Positions 1 to 8,902 of a stretch of DNA of 64,000 nucleotides are shown piece by piece. A program made the position numbers and the translations under genes. How positions within the stretch are numbered: the stretch's first letter is position 1; each line of letters opens with the position of its first letter. The notes beneath the pieces were generated by a model. It was given only the letters and a program-made list of their open reading frames with translations, had not been told where the DNA came from and ran no database searches. The stretch is from Magnetovibrio sp. PR-2. Its GTDB lineage: Bacteria; Pseudomonadota; Alphaproteobacteria; Rhodospirillales; Magnetovibrionaceae. Location of the stretch: positions 1 through 64,000 of the forward strand of contig NZ_JBAHUR010000006.1 of NCBI RefSeq assembly GCF_036689815.1, given 5' to 3'.

Positions 1-42
1 AGGAAAACCTGCGGCCTTTTGCAATTCGTCTAAGGAAAACGC

Positions 43-516
43 CTACACGTAATCCACTTTCAAAATCTCAAAGTACTTCGACCCACCCGGCGCTTTCACT
101 TCGATGCTGTCGCCCAAGCTTTTGCCGACCAAGAAGCGGGCCATGGGGGATGTGATGGAGATCGAGCCTTTTTCCAGGCTGGCTTCGTGTTCGCCGACGA
201 TCTGGTAGGTCTTTTCTTCGTCGGTTTCTTCGTCCACCAACAACACCGTCGCGCCAAAGCGCACCACGTCGCCCGACAACGTGGTCGGGTCGATGACATC
301 GGCGTGGCTGATGATGGCCTCGACTTCTTTGATGCGGCCTTCGATGAAGCTCTGCTTTTCGCGCGCGGCGTGGTATTCGGCGTTTTCTTTCAAATCGCCG
401 TGTTCGCGTGCGGTGGCGATGGCGACGATCACGGCGGGGCGTTCGTCGTCCTTCAAAATGCGCAGTTCGTCTTCCAATTGTTTCAGACCGGGTGCGGTCA
501 TGGGGATCTTATCCAT
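43..516 (-). CDS. greA: Transcription elongation factor GreA
   Basis: GreA rescues backtracked RNA polymerase by stimulating its intrinsic transcript cleavage through the secondary channel. The 157-residue product has the usual GreA length: an N-terminal antiparallel coiled coil (about residues 1-75) with the acidic tip motif GDLKENAEY, and a C-terminal FKBP-like domain ending SKYFEILKVDYV. The start MDKIPMTAPGL fits the family. It lies downstream of carB on the same strand but is separated from it by a strong terminator, so it probably has its own promoter in the short gap. The family assignment is secure. Confidence 0.97.
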   Translation of the reverse strand: MDKIPMTAPGLKQLEDELRILKDDERPAVIVAIATAREHGDLKENAEYHAAREKQSFIEGRIKEVEAIISHADVIDPTTLSGDVVRFGATVLLVDEETDEEKTYQIVGEHEASLEKGSISITSPMARFLVGKSLGDSIEVKAPGGSKYFEILKVDYV

Positions 517-550
517 GATGGATCTTCTTCTATGTGATTGATCAAAAAGT

Positions 551-592
551 CAAAAAAACAACGGCCCCGCTTGTCAAAGGGCGGGGCCGTTG
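551..592 (-). terminator. Rho-independent terminator of carAB
   Basis: A perfect 12-bp GC-rich stem (559-570 pairing with 581-592) has a 10-nt loop. Read on the minus strand it is followed by a run of seven T. It sits just past the carB stop, so it should end the carAB transcript before greA. Confidence 0.9.
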
Positions 593-609
593 CGGTATCC
601 CGTTTCGTC

Positions 610-3600
610 TTACAACGAGCGGTAAGGATAAGCCTGTAGCGGCTGAACTTCAAGTGCTCCGGTTTTAAGCGCCTTAATCGCACCCGCCGCCGCTTGCGCG
701 CCCGCCACCGTGGTGTAGTGGGGAACGTTCTGGGTGAGCGCCGAGCGACGAATGGAGAAGCTGTCCGCCACGGCTTCCGCACCCTCAGTGGTGTTGACCA
801 CCAGCTGGACTTCGCCGTTCAAAATTGCGTCTTCGCAGTGCGGACGTCCTTCCAAGACTTTGTTGACCTTGGTCACCTCCACGTTGTGCTCTTTCAAGAA
901 GCGTTCGGTGCCGCCTGTGGCGATGAGCTTGAAGCCCTGTTCGGTCAAGTTGCGGGCAACCTCCAACATGGCGGATTTGTCCGCGTCTTTCACGGAAATA
1001 AACGCCGTGCCGGAGGTGGGCAGCTTGACGCTGGCACCCAGCTGGGATTTGGCGAAGGCTTTTTCGAAGGTGTCGTCCAGCCCCATAACTTCGCCCGTAG
1101 ACTTCATTTCGGGGCCCAAGATGATGTCGACGCCGGGGAAGCGCGCAAACGGGAACACGGCTTCTTTAACCGCGACGTGGTTTAGTTTCGGTGTGTCGCC
1201 CAGATCGAAGCTGGCGAGTTTTTCACCGGCCATGACGCGGGCGGCGATTTTCGCAATGGGCAAGCCCGTGGCTTTGGCCACAAACGGAACCGTGCGCGAT
1301 GCACGCGGATTGACTTCCAACAGATACACCGTCGTGCCTTGCACTGCGAACTGGATGTTCATCAAGCCGATGACGTTGAGCGCCACGGCAAGCTTCTTGG
1401 TTTGCGCGCGGATGTCGGCGATGATTTCGTCAGACAGGGAGTACGGCGGCAGAGAACACGCACTGTCGCCGGAGTGAATGCCCGCTTCTTCGATGTGTTG
1501 CATGATGCCCGCGATGTAGACGTCGCCCGTGCCGTCGGCCAAAGCGTCCACGTCCACTTCGACCGCACCTTGCAGGTAGCTGTCGAGCAAGACCGGGCTG
1601 TCGCCGGACACTTGCACGGCGGTGGTCATGTAGCGCATCAGGTTGGCGTGGTCGTGCACAATCTCCATGGCGCGCCCCCCCAGAACGTAGCTGGGGCGAA
1701 CCACCAGCGGGTAGCCGATGTCCTCGGCAACCTTTTCGCTTTCCTCAATGGAACGCGCGATGCCGTTGGCGGGTTGTTTGAGGTCGAGCTCTTGCAGCAA
1801 CACCTGGAAGCGTTCGCGATCTTCGGCCAAGTCGATGGCGTCGGGCGAAGTGCCCAGGATGGGAATGTTGGCGTCTTCGAGTGCGGCGGCCAGCTTCAGC
1901 GGCGTTTGCCCGCCGAACTGAACGATGACGCCCAGAACTTCGCCCGCCGTTTGTTCGCGGCGGATCAGTTCGATCACCGTCTCACCCGTCAGTGGTTCGA
2001 AATACAAACGGTCCGAGGTGTCGTAATCGGTAGACACGGTTTCGGGGTTGCAGTTCACCATGATGGCTTCATTGCCCACGTCTTTCATGGCGTAGGCGGC
2101 GTGCACGCAGCAGTAATCGAACTCGATCCCTTGGCCGATGCGGTTGGGACCGCCGCCCAGGATGACGACTTTTTTGCGATCCGTAACCTCGGCTTCACAT
2201 TCCGGCGGGTTAATTCCGTCGCCTTCGTAACAGCTGTACATGTATGGTGTTTTCGACGGGAATTCAGCCGCACACGTGTCCACCCGTTTGTAGACCGGGC
2301 GCACGCCCAAGGTGATGCGCGACGATGTGACTTTGCCCAGGTCTTTGCCCGATACTTCGGACAAACGTTCGTCCGAGAAACCCATTTTTTTCAAGCGCAG
2401 CAAATCCACCGCGTTACCCGGCATACCGTTTTCGCGGAGACTTTCTTCCGCCTTCACGATGCCTTCGATCTGGCGTAGGAACCACGGTTCGTACTTACAC
2501 GCGGCCTGCACACGCTCCACCGACATACCATGACGGAAGGCTTGGGCGATAACCAGCAAGCGGTCGGGTGTGGGGGATGACAGCGCCTTGACGATGCTGT
2601 CCATGTCCGGCGCACCTTCGATGTCGACTTCGTTCAAGCCTGTCAGCCCCGTCTCCATAGAGCGTAGGCCTTTTTGCAGAGACTCTTGGAAGGTGCGGCC
2701 GATGGACATAGCCTCGCCCACGGACTTCATGGCTGTGGTCAGGTACGGATCGGCACCGGGGAATTTTTCAAACGTGAAGCGCGGGATTTTGGTGACGACA
2801 TAATCGATGGTGGGCTCGAACGACGCGGGCGTGATGCCGCCGGTGATGTCGTTGCGCAGCTCGTCCAGCGTATAGCCAACCGCCAACTTCGCCGCGATTT
2901 TGGCGATGGGGAAGCCTGTGGCTTTCGACGCCAAAGCAGAGGAACGTGATACGCGCGGGTTCATCTCAATAACAATCAGCGCGCCGTCTTCGGGGTTTAC
3001 GGCAAACTGCACGTTGGACCCGCCGGTGTCCACACCGATTTCACGCAAAACGGCCAAGCTGGCGTTGCGCATGATTTGGTATTCTTTGTCGGTCAGCGTC
3101 AGGGCCGGGGCGACGGTTATGCTGTCCCCGGTATGAACGCCCATGGGATCGACGTTTTCGATGGAACAAATGATGATGCAGTTGTCGGCTTTGTCGCGCA
3201 CGACCTCCATCTCATATTCTTTCCAGCCCAACACCGATTGTTCGATCAGAACTTCGTGCACCGGGCTTGCAGCGAGGCCGCCGGACACGATCTCATCGAA
3301 TTCCTGAGAGTTATAAGCGATGCCGCCCCCAATACCACCCATCGTGAAGCTTGGGCGGATGATGATGGGCAGGCCGATGCGCTCCATTTCCTTGCGCGCT
3401 TCTTCCAGCGATTTCACAACCGCCGAGCGTGGTGTGCTCAGTCCGATCTTGTCCATGGCGTCGCGGAACAGCTGGCGATCTTCGGCTTTGGAAATGCTTT
3501 CTTCGTTGGCCCCGATCAGCTCGACGTTGTGGCGTTCCAGCGCCCCGTTTTCGCTCAGCGACATGGCGGCGTTCAGCGCGGTCTGTCCACCCATGGTCGG

Positions 3601-3861
3601 CAGGATGGCGTCGGGCTTTTCTTTGATGATGACCTTTTCCAAAAACTCCGGCGTGATCGGTTCGACATACGTCGCGTCCGCCATGTTGGGGTCGGTCATG
3701 ATCGTCGCCGGGTTGGAGTTCACCAGAATGACCCGGTAACCTTCTTCGCGCAGCGCTTTGCACGCTTGAGCCCCGGAATAGTCGAACTCACACGCCTGAC
3801 CGATAACAATCGGGCCAGCGCCGACGATGAGAATGCTTTTGATGTCTGTACGTTTGGGCAT
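610..3861 (-). CDS. carB: Carbamoyl-phosphate synthase large subunit
   Basis: CarB makes carbamoyl phosphate from bicarbonate, ammonia (channelled from CarA) and two ATP, feeding arginine and pyrimidine synthesis. The 1083-residue product has normal family length and the duplicated ATP-grasp architecture: [21 protein letters not shown] at the start, the second half opening near residue 560 with [19 protein letters not shown], and a C-terminal MGS-like allosteric domain from about residue 945. Metal-binding signatures such as [20 protein letters not shown] and its second-half partner [20 protein letters not shown] are intact. Its ATG shares one base with the carA stop (TAATG), which implies translational coupling. 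The terminator lies just downstream. Confidence 0.98.
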   Translation of the reverse strand: MPKRTDIKSILIVGAGPIVIGQACEFDYSGAQACKALREEGYRVILVNSNPATIMTDPNMADATYVEPITPEFLEKVIIKEKPDAILPTMGGQTALNAAMSLSENGALERHNVELIGANEESISKAEDRQLFRDAMDKIGLSTPRSAVVKSLEEARKEMERIGLPIIIRPSFTMGGIGGGIAYNSQEFDEIVSGGLAASPVHEVLIEQSVLGWKEYEMEVVRDKADNCIIICSIENVDPMGVHTGDSITVAPALTLTDKEYQIMRNASLAVLREIGVDTGGSNVQFAVNPEDGALIVIEMNPRVSRSSALASKATGFPIAKIAAKLAVGYTLDELRNDITGGITPASFEPTIDYVVTKIPRFTFEKFPGADPYLTTAMKSVGEAMSIGRTFQESLQKGLRSMETGLTGLNEVDIEGAPDMDSIVKALSSPTPDRLLVIAQAFRHGMSVERVQAACKYEPWFLRQIEGIVKAEESLRENGMPGNAVDLLRLKKMGFSDERLSEVSGKDLGKVTSSRITLGVRPVYKRVDTCAAEFPSKTPYMYSCYEGDGINPPECEAEVTDRKKVVILGGGPNRIGQGIEFDYCCVHAAYAMKDVGNEAIMVNCNPETVSTDYDTSDRLYFEPLTGETVIELIRREQTAGEVLGVIVQFGGQTPLKLAAALEDANIPILGTSPDAIDLAEDRERFQVLLQELDLKQPANGIARSIEESEKVAEDIGYPLVVRPSYVLGGRAMEIVHDHANLMRYMTTAVQVSGDSPVLLDSYLQGAVEVDVDALADGTGDVYIAGIMQHIEEAGIHSGDSACSLPPYSLSDEIIADIRAQTKKLAVALNVIGLMNIQFAVQGTTVYLLEVNPRASRTVPFVAKATGLPIAKIAARVMAGEKLASFDLGDTPKLNHVAVKEAVFPFARFPGVDIILGPEMKSTGEVMGLDDTFEKAFAKSQLGASVKLPTSGTAFISVKDADKSAMLEVARNLTEQGFKLIATGGTERFLKEHNVEVTKVNKVLEGRPHCEDAILNGEVQLVVNTTEGAEAVADSFSIRRSALTQNVPHYTTVAGAQAAAGAIKALKTGALEVQPLQAYPYRSL

Positions 3862-5117
3862 TACTTCGCCTCCATCAGTGCGACAAAGCGCTCAAACAGG
3901 TAATGGGAATCTTGCGGACCCGGAGAGGCCTCCGGGTGGTGCTGGACGGAGAAGATCGGCTTGCCTTCGACCTTGATGCCTTCGAGCGAGCCGTCAAACA
4001 GAGACGTGTGGGTTTCCACCACGCCGTCGGGCAGGGTGTCGCGCACGACGCAGAAGCCGTGGTTTTGGGACGTGATTTCCACGTGGCCCGTTTCCAGGTC
4101 CTTCACCGGGTGGTTGGCACCGCGGTGGCCCATGTGCATTTTTTCCGTGGACGCGCCCAAAGCAATCGACAGCATTTGGTGGCCCAAGCAGATGCCGAAC
4201 AGCGGCTTGCCGCTTTCCATAATCTTTTGGATCATGGGCACCGCGTATTCGCCCGTGGCCGCCGGGTCGCCCGGGCCGTTGGACAGGAACACACCGTCGG
4301 GGTTCATCTCTAAAATTTCAGCTGCGGTCGTGGAGGCCGGAACCACCGTCACACGACACCCCGTGTTGGCCAGGCAGCGCAGGATGTTTTTCTTGGCCCC
4401 AAAGTCCACTGCGACGACATGATGCGTCGGGTCTTGTTGCATGCCAAAGCCGCCGTCCAAGGCCCATTCGGTTTCATGCCATTCATATTTTTCTTCGCAG
4501 GTGACTTCTTTGGCGAGGTCCGTGCCCTTCAAGGAAGGCCAGTTAGACGCCATGGTCACCAGGGCATCGGTGTCGATGCCGCTTTCGTCCACTTCGTTCA
4601 AAGGCAAGTGAATAACCACGCCGTTGGGCGCGCCACCGTCGCGGATGCGGCGGGTCAGGCGGCGGGTGTCCAAGCCGGAGATGGCCACCAGCTCGTTCGC
4701 CTTCAACCATTCGTCCAAGTGAGACGCGGCGCGGAAGTTTGCGGGCTCGGTAATGTCGGCGCGCAGGATGCAACCGCGCACGGCGGGCTTGTCGGTTTCC
4801 ACGTCTTCGAAGTTGGTGCCGACGTTGCCGATGTGCGGGAATGTGAACGTAATGATTTGACCCGCGTAGGACGGGTCGGACATGGTCTCTTGATACCCCG
4901 TCAATCCGGTGTTGAAGCAGACCTCACCCATGGCGACGCCGGTGGCACCGGCGCCAAAGCCCCAAAAAACCGCACCGTCTTCGAGGACCAGTGCGGCGTT
5001 ACAACCTTGAGGGCGGGTGGAGTTGAGATGATCAAGACTTGGACCTTTGGGCGCAGAAAGAATCGTCCCCTGCTGAGAAGCGGGGGCGTTCGAATTGGGG
5101 TCGGCCATGGCAGACAT
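3861..5117 (-). CDS. carA: Carbamoyl-phosphate synthase small (glutaminase) subunit
   Basis: CarA hydrolyses glutamine and passes ammonia to CarB. The 418-residue product has the CPSase small-chain N-terminal domain and a class I glutamine amidotransferase domain. The nucleophile Cys is near residue 310 in [10 protein letters not shown], and the His/Glu pair is in [11 protein letters not shown]. It carries an extension of roughly 35 residues (rich in Ser, Pro and Ala) before the conserved core, longer than in enteric CarA. A second ATG three codons in (5108) is an equally possible start. carA and carB overlap by one base and form one operon. Confidence 0.97.
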   Translation of the reverse strand: MSAMADPNSNAPASQQGTILSAPKGPSLDHLNSTRPQGCNAALVLEDGAVFWGFGAGATGVAMGEVCFNTGLTGYQETMSDPSYAGQIITFTFPHIGNVGTNFEDVETDKPAVRGCILRADITEPANFRAASHLDEWLKANELVAISGLDTRRLTRRIRDGGAPNGVVIHLPLNEVDESGIDTDALVTMASNWPSLKGTDLAKEVTCEEKYEWHETEWALDGGFGMQQDPTHHVVAVDFGAKKNILRCLANTGCRVTVVPASTTAAEILEMNPDGVFLSNGPGDPAATGEYAVPMIQKIMESGKPLFGICLGHQMLSIALGASTEKMHMGHRGANHPVKDLETGHVEITSQNHGFCVVRDTLPDGVVETHTSLFDGSLEGIKVEGKPIFSVQHHPEASPGPQDSHYLFERFVALMEAK

Positions 5118-5302
5118 CCTCTAGGCTGGAGAGCCTCAAACTCTGGAGATTTCGAGCCGTTTCGGTGGGGCGTCGCGCGCACAGCTCCGCGCGTCGCTCC
5201 CCAAAGCGGCGATTTGGGTGTGTTTAAGGTAAATGTCGCCGCTCGTCAAGACTCAGTTTCATAAAAATATCATTTAAAATCAATATGTTAGAAACTTTTC
5301 AG

Positions 5303-5324
5303 AATTTGCCTTTCTGGGCAAATT
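5303..5324. promoter_or_regulatory. Inverted repeat in the carA/yqeY intergenic region
   Basis: AATTTGCC and GGCAAATT (8-bp perfect arms, 6-nt spacer) lie in the 278-bp gap between the divergent carA and yqeY. The arms could be an operator or a small RNA hairpin. No T-run follows, so a terminator is unlikely. The rest of the gap must hold both promoters, but I could not place them with confidence. Confidence 0.4.
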
Positions 5325-5395
5325 GGGCTAATCTCTCGCCTTTCCGCGGAATCGTCCCAATTGGGGGGTGATGATTCAAGCGAAAGAGGGAAAAC

Positions 5396-5857
5396 ATGCT
5401 TCGCGATCAACTTACTCAATCCATGAAAACCGCCATGAAGGAAAAAGACGAAATCGGCCTAGCGTCGGTGCGTTTGATTCAGGCGGCTTTGAAAGACCGT
5501 GACATTGCCGCGCGTTCCAATGGCAACAACGACGGCATTTCCGACGATGAAATTTTGTCCATGCTGCAATCCATGATCAAGCAGCGCCGCGACAGCATTG
5601 AAATGTACGAAAAAGGCGGACGCCCGGAACTGGCCGAGCGTGAAGCCAAAGAAATCGATGTCATCGAACGCTTCTTGCCGGAACAAATGGACGACGATGC
5701 GGCTGCGGCGGCCATTGACAAGGTCATTGACGAACTCGACGCCAACGCCATGAAAGACATGGGCCGTGTTATGGCTGCGTTGAAAGAACGCCACGCCGGT
5801 TGCATGGACTTTGGCAAAGCCAGCGGCGTGGTCAAAGCCCGGCTCAGCGGTGGCTGA
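5396..5857 (+). CDS. yqeY: GatB/YqeY domain protein
   Basis: This is a 153-residue single-domain YqeY protein, related to the tail domain of the GatB amidotransferase subunit. It is mostly helical: an N-terminal helix bundle with the conserved LRDQLTQSMKTAMKEKD opening, then the RFLPEQM and MGRVMAALKERH signatures of the C-terminal tRNA-binding-like domain. Its exact role is not known. In alphaproteobacteria it is commonly found near dnaG-rpoD, as here. The ATG is preceded by a good GAGGGAA ribosome site. The last five codons plus stop are nearly repeated just downstream. Confidence 0.93.
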   Translation: MLRDQLTQSMKTAMKEKDEIGLASVRLIQAALKDRDIAARSNGNNDGISDDEILSMLQSMIKQRRDSIEMYEKGGRPELAEREAKEIDVIERFLPEQMDDDAAAAAIDKVIDELDANAMKDMGRVMAALKERHAGCMDFGKASGVVKARLSGG

Positions 5858-5887
5858 AAAAAAATAGCCTCAGCGGCGGCTGAAAAA
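5843..5887 (+). repeat. 19-nt direct repeat of the yqeY 3' end
   Basis: Bases 5843-5861 (last codons, stop and an A-run of yqeY) recur at 5869-5887 with a single difference, GGT versus GGC, which would be a synonymous glycine change. The second copy is not in frame with the first. A local duplication is the simplest reading. It does not form a convincing terminator stem. Confidence 0.6.
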
Positions 5888-5912
5888 CCAACTAATTTTC
5901 CACTCCTCTCCT

Positions 5913-5940
5913 TTGAAAAGTTGCCCAACTGGGGTAAGAT
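5913..5940 (+). promoter_or_regulatory. Candidate sigma-70 promoter for the HPt/receiver gene
   Basis: TTGAAA (5913-5918) and TAAGAT (5935-5940) are separated by 16 bp. The spacer holds a perfect inverted repeat AGTTG-CC-CAACT (919-930 of this kilobase), a possible regulator site. The proposed gene start is at 6004. Confidence 0.45.
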
Positions 5941-6003
5941 TAAAGGGTGTGGAGGGACCTCCCGACAAAACTTAATTTAGCGAAAAAGCGACGGAACGCG
6001 TCT

Positions 6004-6795
6004 ATGCCAGACAAAGATGTCGAATCCATCCTTGCGCGCTTGCGCCAGGAGTTCATCGAAACCGCCCGCGATCAAATCGACGAGATCGAAACCTGCTTAG
6101 ATTGGTTTGAATCCGGGCGAAACATCGACAGTGAAGAGCTGTTCGGCGTGCAGCGCTCTATTCACAACATTAAGGGTCAGGGCTCGACCTTCGGCTTTCC
6201 TTTGGTGGGGCGCATCGCGCATTTGTGCGAAGACTATTTGAAAAATGTCGGGGGCGTGCAGTTGGGCGCGGTCCGCGACATTCGTATATTCCTAGACACC
6301 ATGCGCGACATCCTTATGGCTGGCAGCGAAGACAACTTGCCCGACCCCGAAGCCATGCTGCGCACGCTGCCGTCCGGTAAACCCGAAGAATTTTCAGGCC
6401 AAGTCCATCATGACGTCCATGTGCTGTTGGTCATGCCCGAAGGCATCGTGCGCCGGACCATTGCGGCGGAAATGCTGTCGTGTGGCTTCCACGTGCGCCG
6501 TTCCATCAACACGTTGGATGCGTTGTCCTACGCCATGGACGTGGTGCCGGACATTGTGATTTCAGACTATGAGACCTCGCCCTTTACCGGATTGGAGCTG
6601 GCCCGCGTGTTCGCCAGCATCGACAAGCTCAGCCAAGCGCACTTTGTGTTGTTTACCACCTATGAAATGGGCGACGATCATCTGCATCACGTGCCGGACA
6701 ATGTTTCGATCCTGCCCAAAACCCGCGATTACGCCAACACCTTAACGGAAATGCTTATCGACTGGGGTGTGTTCGGCAAGGTGAAGGCTTCGTAA
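6004..6795 (+). CDS. HPt-like and receiver-like two-domain signalling protein
   Basis: The 263-residue protein starts most plausibly at MPDKDVESIL, although the frame stays open upstream to 5947. Residues 1-110 form a helical histidine-phosphotransfer-like domain, with His54 in SIHNIKGQGSTFGF matching the HxxKG(x)S/G-FG pattern of HPt domains. Residues 125-255 look like a response-regulator receiver fold, with a candidate phosphoacceptor Asp168 in PDIVISDYE and a conserved Thr region in FVLFTTYE. The acidic pair that normally binds Mg2+ at the receiver start is replaced by VMPEG, so this receiver may be degenerate. The partner kinase is not in the window. Confidence 0.75.
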   Translation: MPDKDVESILARLRQEFIETARDQIDEIETCLDWFESGRNIDSEELFGVQRSIHNIKGQGSTFGFPLVGRIAHLCEDYLKNVGGVQLGAVRDIRIFLDTMRDILMAGSEDNLPDPEAMLRTLPSGKPEEFSGQVHHDVHVLLVMPEGIVRRTIAAEMLSCGFHVRRSINTLDALSYAMDVVPDIVISDYETSPFTGLELARVFASIDKLSQAHFVLFTTYEMGDDHLHHVPDNVSILPKTRDYANTLTEMLIDWGVFGKVKAS

Positions 6796-6800
6796 GGGCT

Positions 6801-6844
6801 TGTGGATAACTTTGTGGAAAAGTCAGTCCAAATCATGTGAATAA
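6801..6844 (-). promoter_or_regulatory. Pair of DnaA-box-like sites upstream of dnaG
   Basis: TGTGGATAA (6801-6809) and TGTGAATAA (6836-6844) are, on the minus strand, TTATCCACA and TTATTCACA. Both fit the TTATNCACA DnaA-box consensus. They are in the same orientation, 35 bp apart, in the 130-bp gap before dnaG. Confidence 0.5.
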
Positions 6845-6925
6845 CAGATCGCTCCCTATATAAAGCGTGTGGAGTTAAGATGCGCTGCGCGTTTGCGCAC
6901 CGTTTGATTAGGGGCATATGGGTTC

Positions 6926-8776
6926 ATGGCCATTTCATCGCGTTTTTTAGATGATTTGAGGGAGCGGATCGGCTTGGCCGATATCGTTGGCCGTCGCACG
7001 CGCCTGACCAAAAAAGGCCGCGAGCATTCGGGCCTGTGCCCCTTTCACAAAGAAAAAACGCCCTCGTTCACGGTCAACGAAGACAAGGGCTTCTACCACT
7101 GTTTCGGCTGTGGGGCGCATGGCTCAGCATTTGACTTTGTGATGGAAACCGAAGGGCTGAGCTTTCGCGAAGCCGTTGAAAAGCTGGCAGGCGAAGTGGG
7201 CATGCAGGTGCCTCAAGACAGCCCCCAAGAACGCGAACGCGCCGAGCGCAAAAAGACGCTGTACGACGTGGCCGATTTGGCGTGTCAGTATTTCCAGGCC
7301 ATGTTGCAGGGTCCCCAGGGCCAACAAGGGCTCGACTATCTGGTGGCCCGTGGGCTGACAGAACAAACCCTGCAGAAATTCCGCTTAGGTTACGCCCCCG
7401 ATAAACGCGACGGTATCAAGCAGGCTTTGGGGGCTCACGGCATCAAAGAAGCCGAGCTGATTGCGGCGGGTCTGATCATCAAACGCGACGACGGCTCGAC
7501 CTATGACCGCTTTCGCGGGCGGGTGATGTTTCCCATCTTGGACCGGCGTGGGCGCGTGGTGGCGTTCGGCGGGCGGATTTTGGATGCGGACGCCAAGGCG
7601 GCCAAATATTTGAACAGCCCCGAAACCGATCTGTTTCACAAAGGACGGCTGCTGTACGCCATGGATACGGCTCAGGTGGCGGCGCGGGCGGGCCAGCCCT
7701 TGGTGGTGACCGAAGGCTACATGGACGTCATCGCGCTGTCCCAAGCGGGCTTCGAAGGCGCGGTGGCGCCCTTGGGCACGGCCTTGACCGAAGACCAGAT
7801 TATGGAGCTGTGGAAAATTACGCCCGAACCGGTTCTTTGTTTTGACGGCGATAATGCGGGCCAACGCGCGGCGTCTCGGGCCGCAGAGCGGGCTTTGCCG
7901 CTGATTAAGGCGGGCGTGGGCTTGAAATTTGCAACTTTGCCGGATGGCGAGGACCCCGATAGCCTGGTTCAGGCCAAAGGCAAGACGGCGTTCGAAGAGA
8001 TTTTAGACCAAGCCAAGCCCTTGAGCCAAGTTTTGTGGGATTTGGAACTTCAAGCGGGTGGAACTGCGTCGCCGGAAGATCGCGCGGCGCTGCAAAAGCG
8101 TCTGGACGATCATGTACGGCGCATCGAAGACGTCACCGTGCGCAGCCACTTCCAATCCAGCTTCAAAGACCGGGTGTGGCAGCTGGGACGTGAAAATCGG
8201 CAGAATTCCAAGGGCTCTGATGGCTGGAAGGGCGGCTTTAAACGTCTGTTCAAGCCGCAAAAACCGCCTGTGTTTGAAGGCGACGCCAAGCAACGTGCGG
8301 TGAAATCGGCGCAAGTCCAGTTGACCCGGACCCGCGAACAGGTTCTGCTCGCGACCATTTTGAACCATCCGGACGTGTTTGAGGACGTCGGAGAAAAGCT
8401 CGGAAATCTAGCTTTTACAACGCTTACGCTTGACAACCTTCGACAAGAAGCTCTAAAGACACTTTCCGGGGAACAAGGTCTTGACAGGGATACCTTCCAA
8501 CGCCACCTCAGGGAAAGTGGTTTTTCGTCCGAATTGGACTCGCTTTTGAGCCCAAGGGTTTACGAACACGCTTACTTCGCCCGCCCCGATGAGGAGACGT
8601 TAAGCGCGTTAGAAGGCTGGATTGAGACCTACGAACTTTATTGCAGGCGTGACCTGCAGGCCGAACTTGAAGATGCCCAGCGGCAACTTGCCGCAAACAT
8701 GACGCCGGAAAACTTTGAACGTTTCCGAGCCCTGAAAATGCAAGAACAGTCGGCCGCAGAACTGATCGCCAAATAG
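6926..8776 (+). CDS. dnaG: DNA primase
   Basis: DnaG lays down RNA primers at the replication fork. The 616-residue product has the normal three-part layout. The CHC2 zinc-binding domain has Cys/His ligands in SGLCPFHKEKTPSF and YHCFGCGAHG (residues 36-70). The TOPRIM catalytic core runs about 245-360, with VVTEGYMDVIALSQAGF and the acidic LCFDGDNAGQRAA motif. The C-terminal helicase-interaction domain is divergent. Codon use around 8400-8560 appears slightly richer in A/T than the rest. It sits directly upstream of rpoD in the conserved macromolecular-synthesis order, without rpsU. Confidence 0.97.
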   Translation: MAISSRFLDDLRERIGLADIVGRRTRLTKKGREHSGLCPFHKEKTPSFTVNEDKGFYHCFGCGAHGSAFDFVMETEGLSFREAVEKLAGEVGMQVPQDSPQERERAERKKTLYDVADLACQYFQAMLQGPQGQQGLDYLVARGLTEQTLQKFRLGYAPDKRDGIKQALGAHGIKEAELIAAGLIIKRDDGSTYDRFRGRVMFPILDRRGRVVAFGGRILDADAKAAKYLNSPETDLFHKGRLLYAMDTAQVAARAGQPLVVTEGYMDVIALSQAGFEGAVAPLGTALTEDQIMELWKITPEPVLCFDGDNAGQRAASRAAERALPLIKAGVGLKFATLPDGEDPDSLVQAKGKTAFEEILDQAKPLSQVLWDLELQAGGTASPEDRAALQKRLDDHVRRIEDVTVRSHFQSSFKDRVWQLGRENRQNSKGSDGWKGGFKRLFKPQKPPVFEGDAKQRAVKSAQVQLTRTREQVLLATILNHPDVFEDVGEKLGNLAFTTLTLDNLRQEALKTLSGEQGLDRDTFQRHLRESGFSSELDSLLSPRVYEHAYFARPDEETLSALEGWIETYELYCRRDLQAELEDAQRQLAANMTPENFERFRALKMQEQSAAELIAK

Positions 8777-8902
8777 CCCCGCAAATTGGGGCTATCCGTG
8801 TTGGTAAATTCCTTTGGGGATCATCCAGCGCATTTGTTTGAAATAAATACGGACTTTTGGGGGGACCTGGAAGTTACGTAAGGGAAAGAAACAACGCGTC
8901 AC

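Noticed and set aside
187-537. Long plus-strand frames opposite greA, carB and carA
   Set aside because: They are shadows of GC-rich genes with no family pattern or ribosome site; several comparable frames occur opposite nifJ and dnaG.
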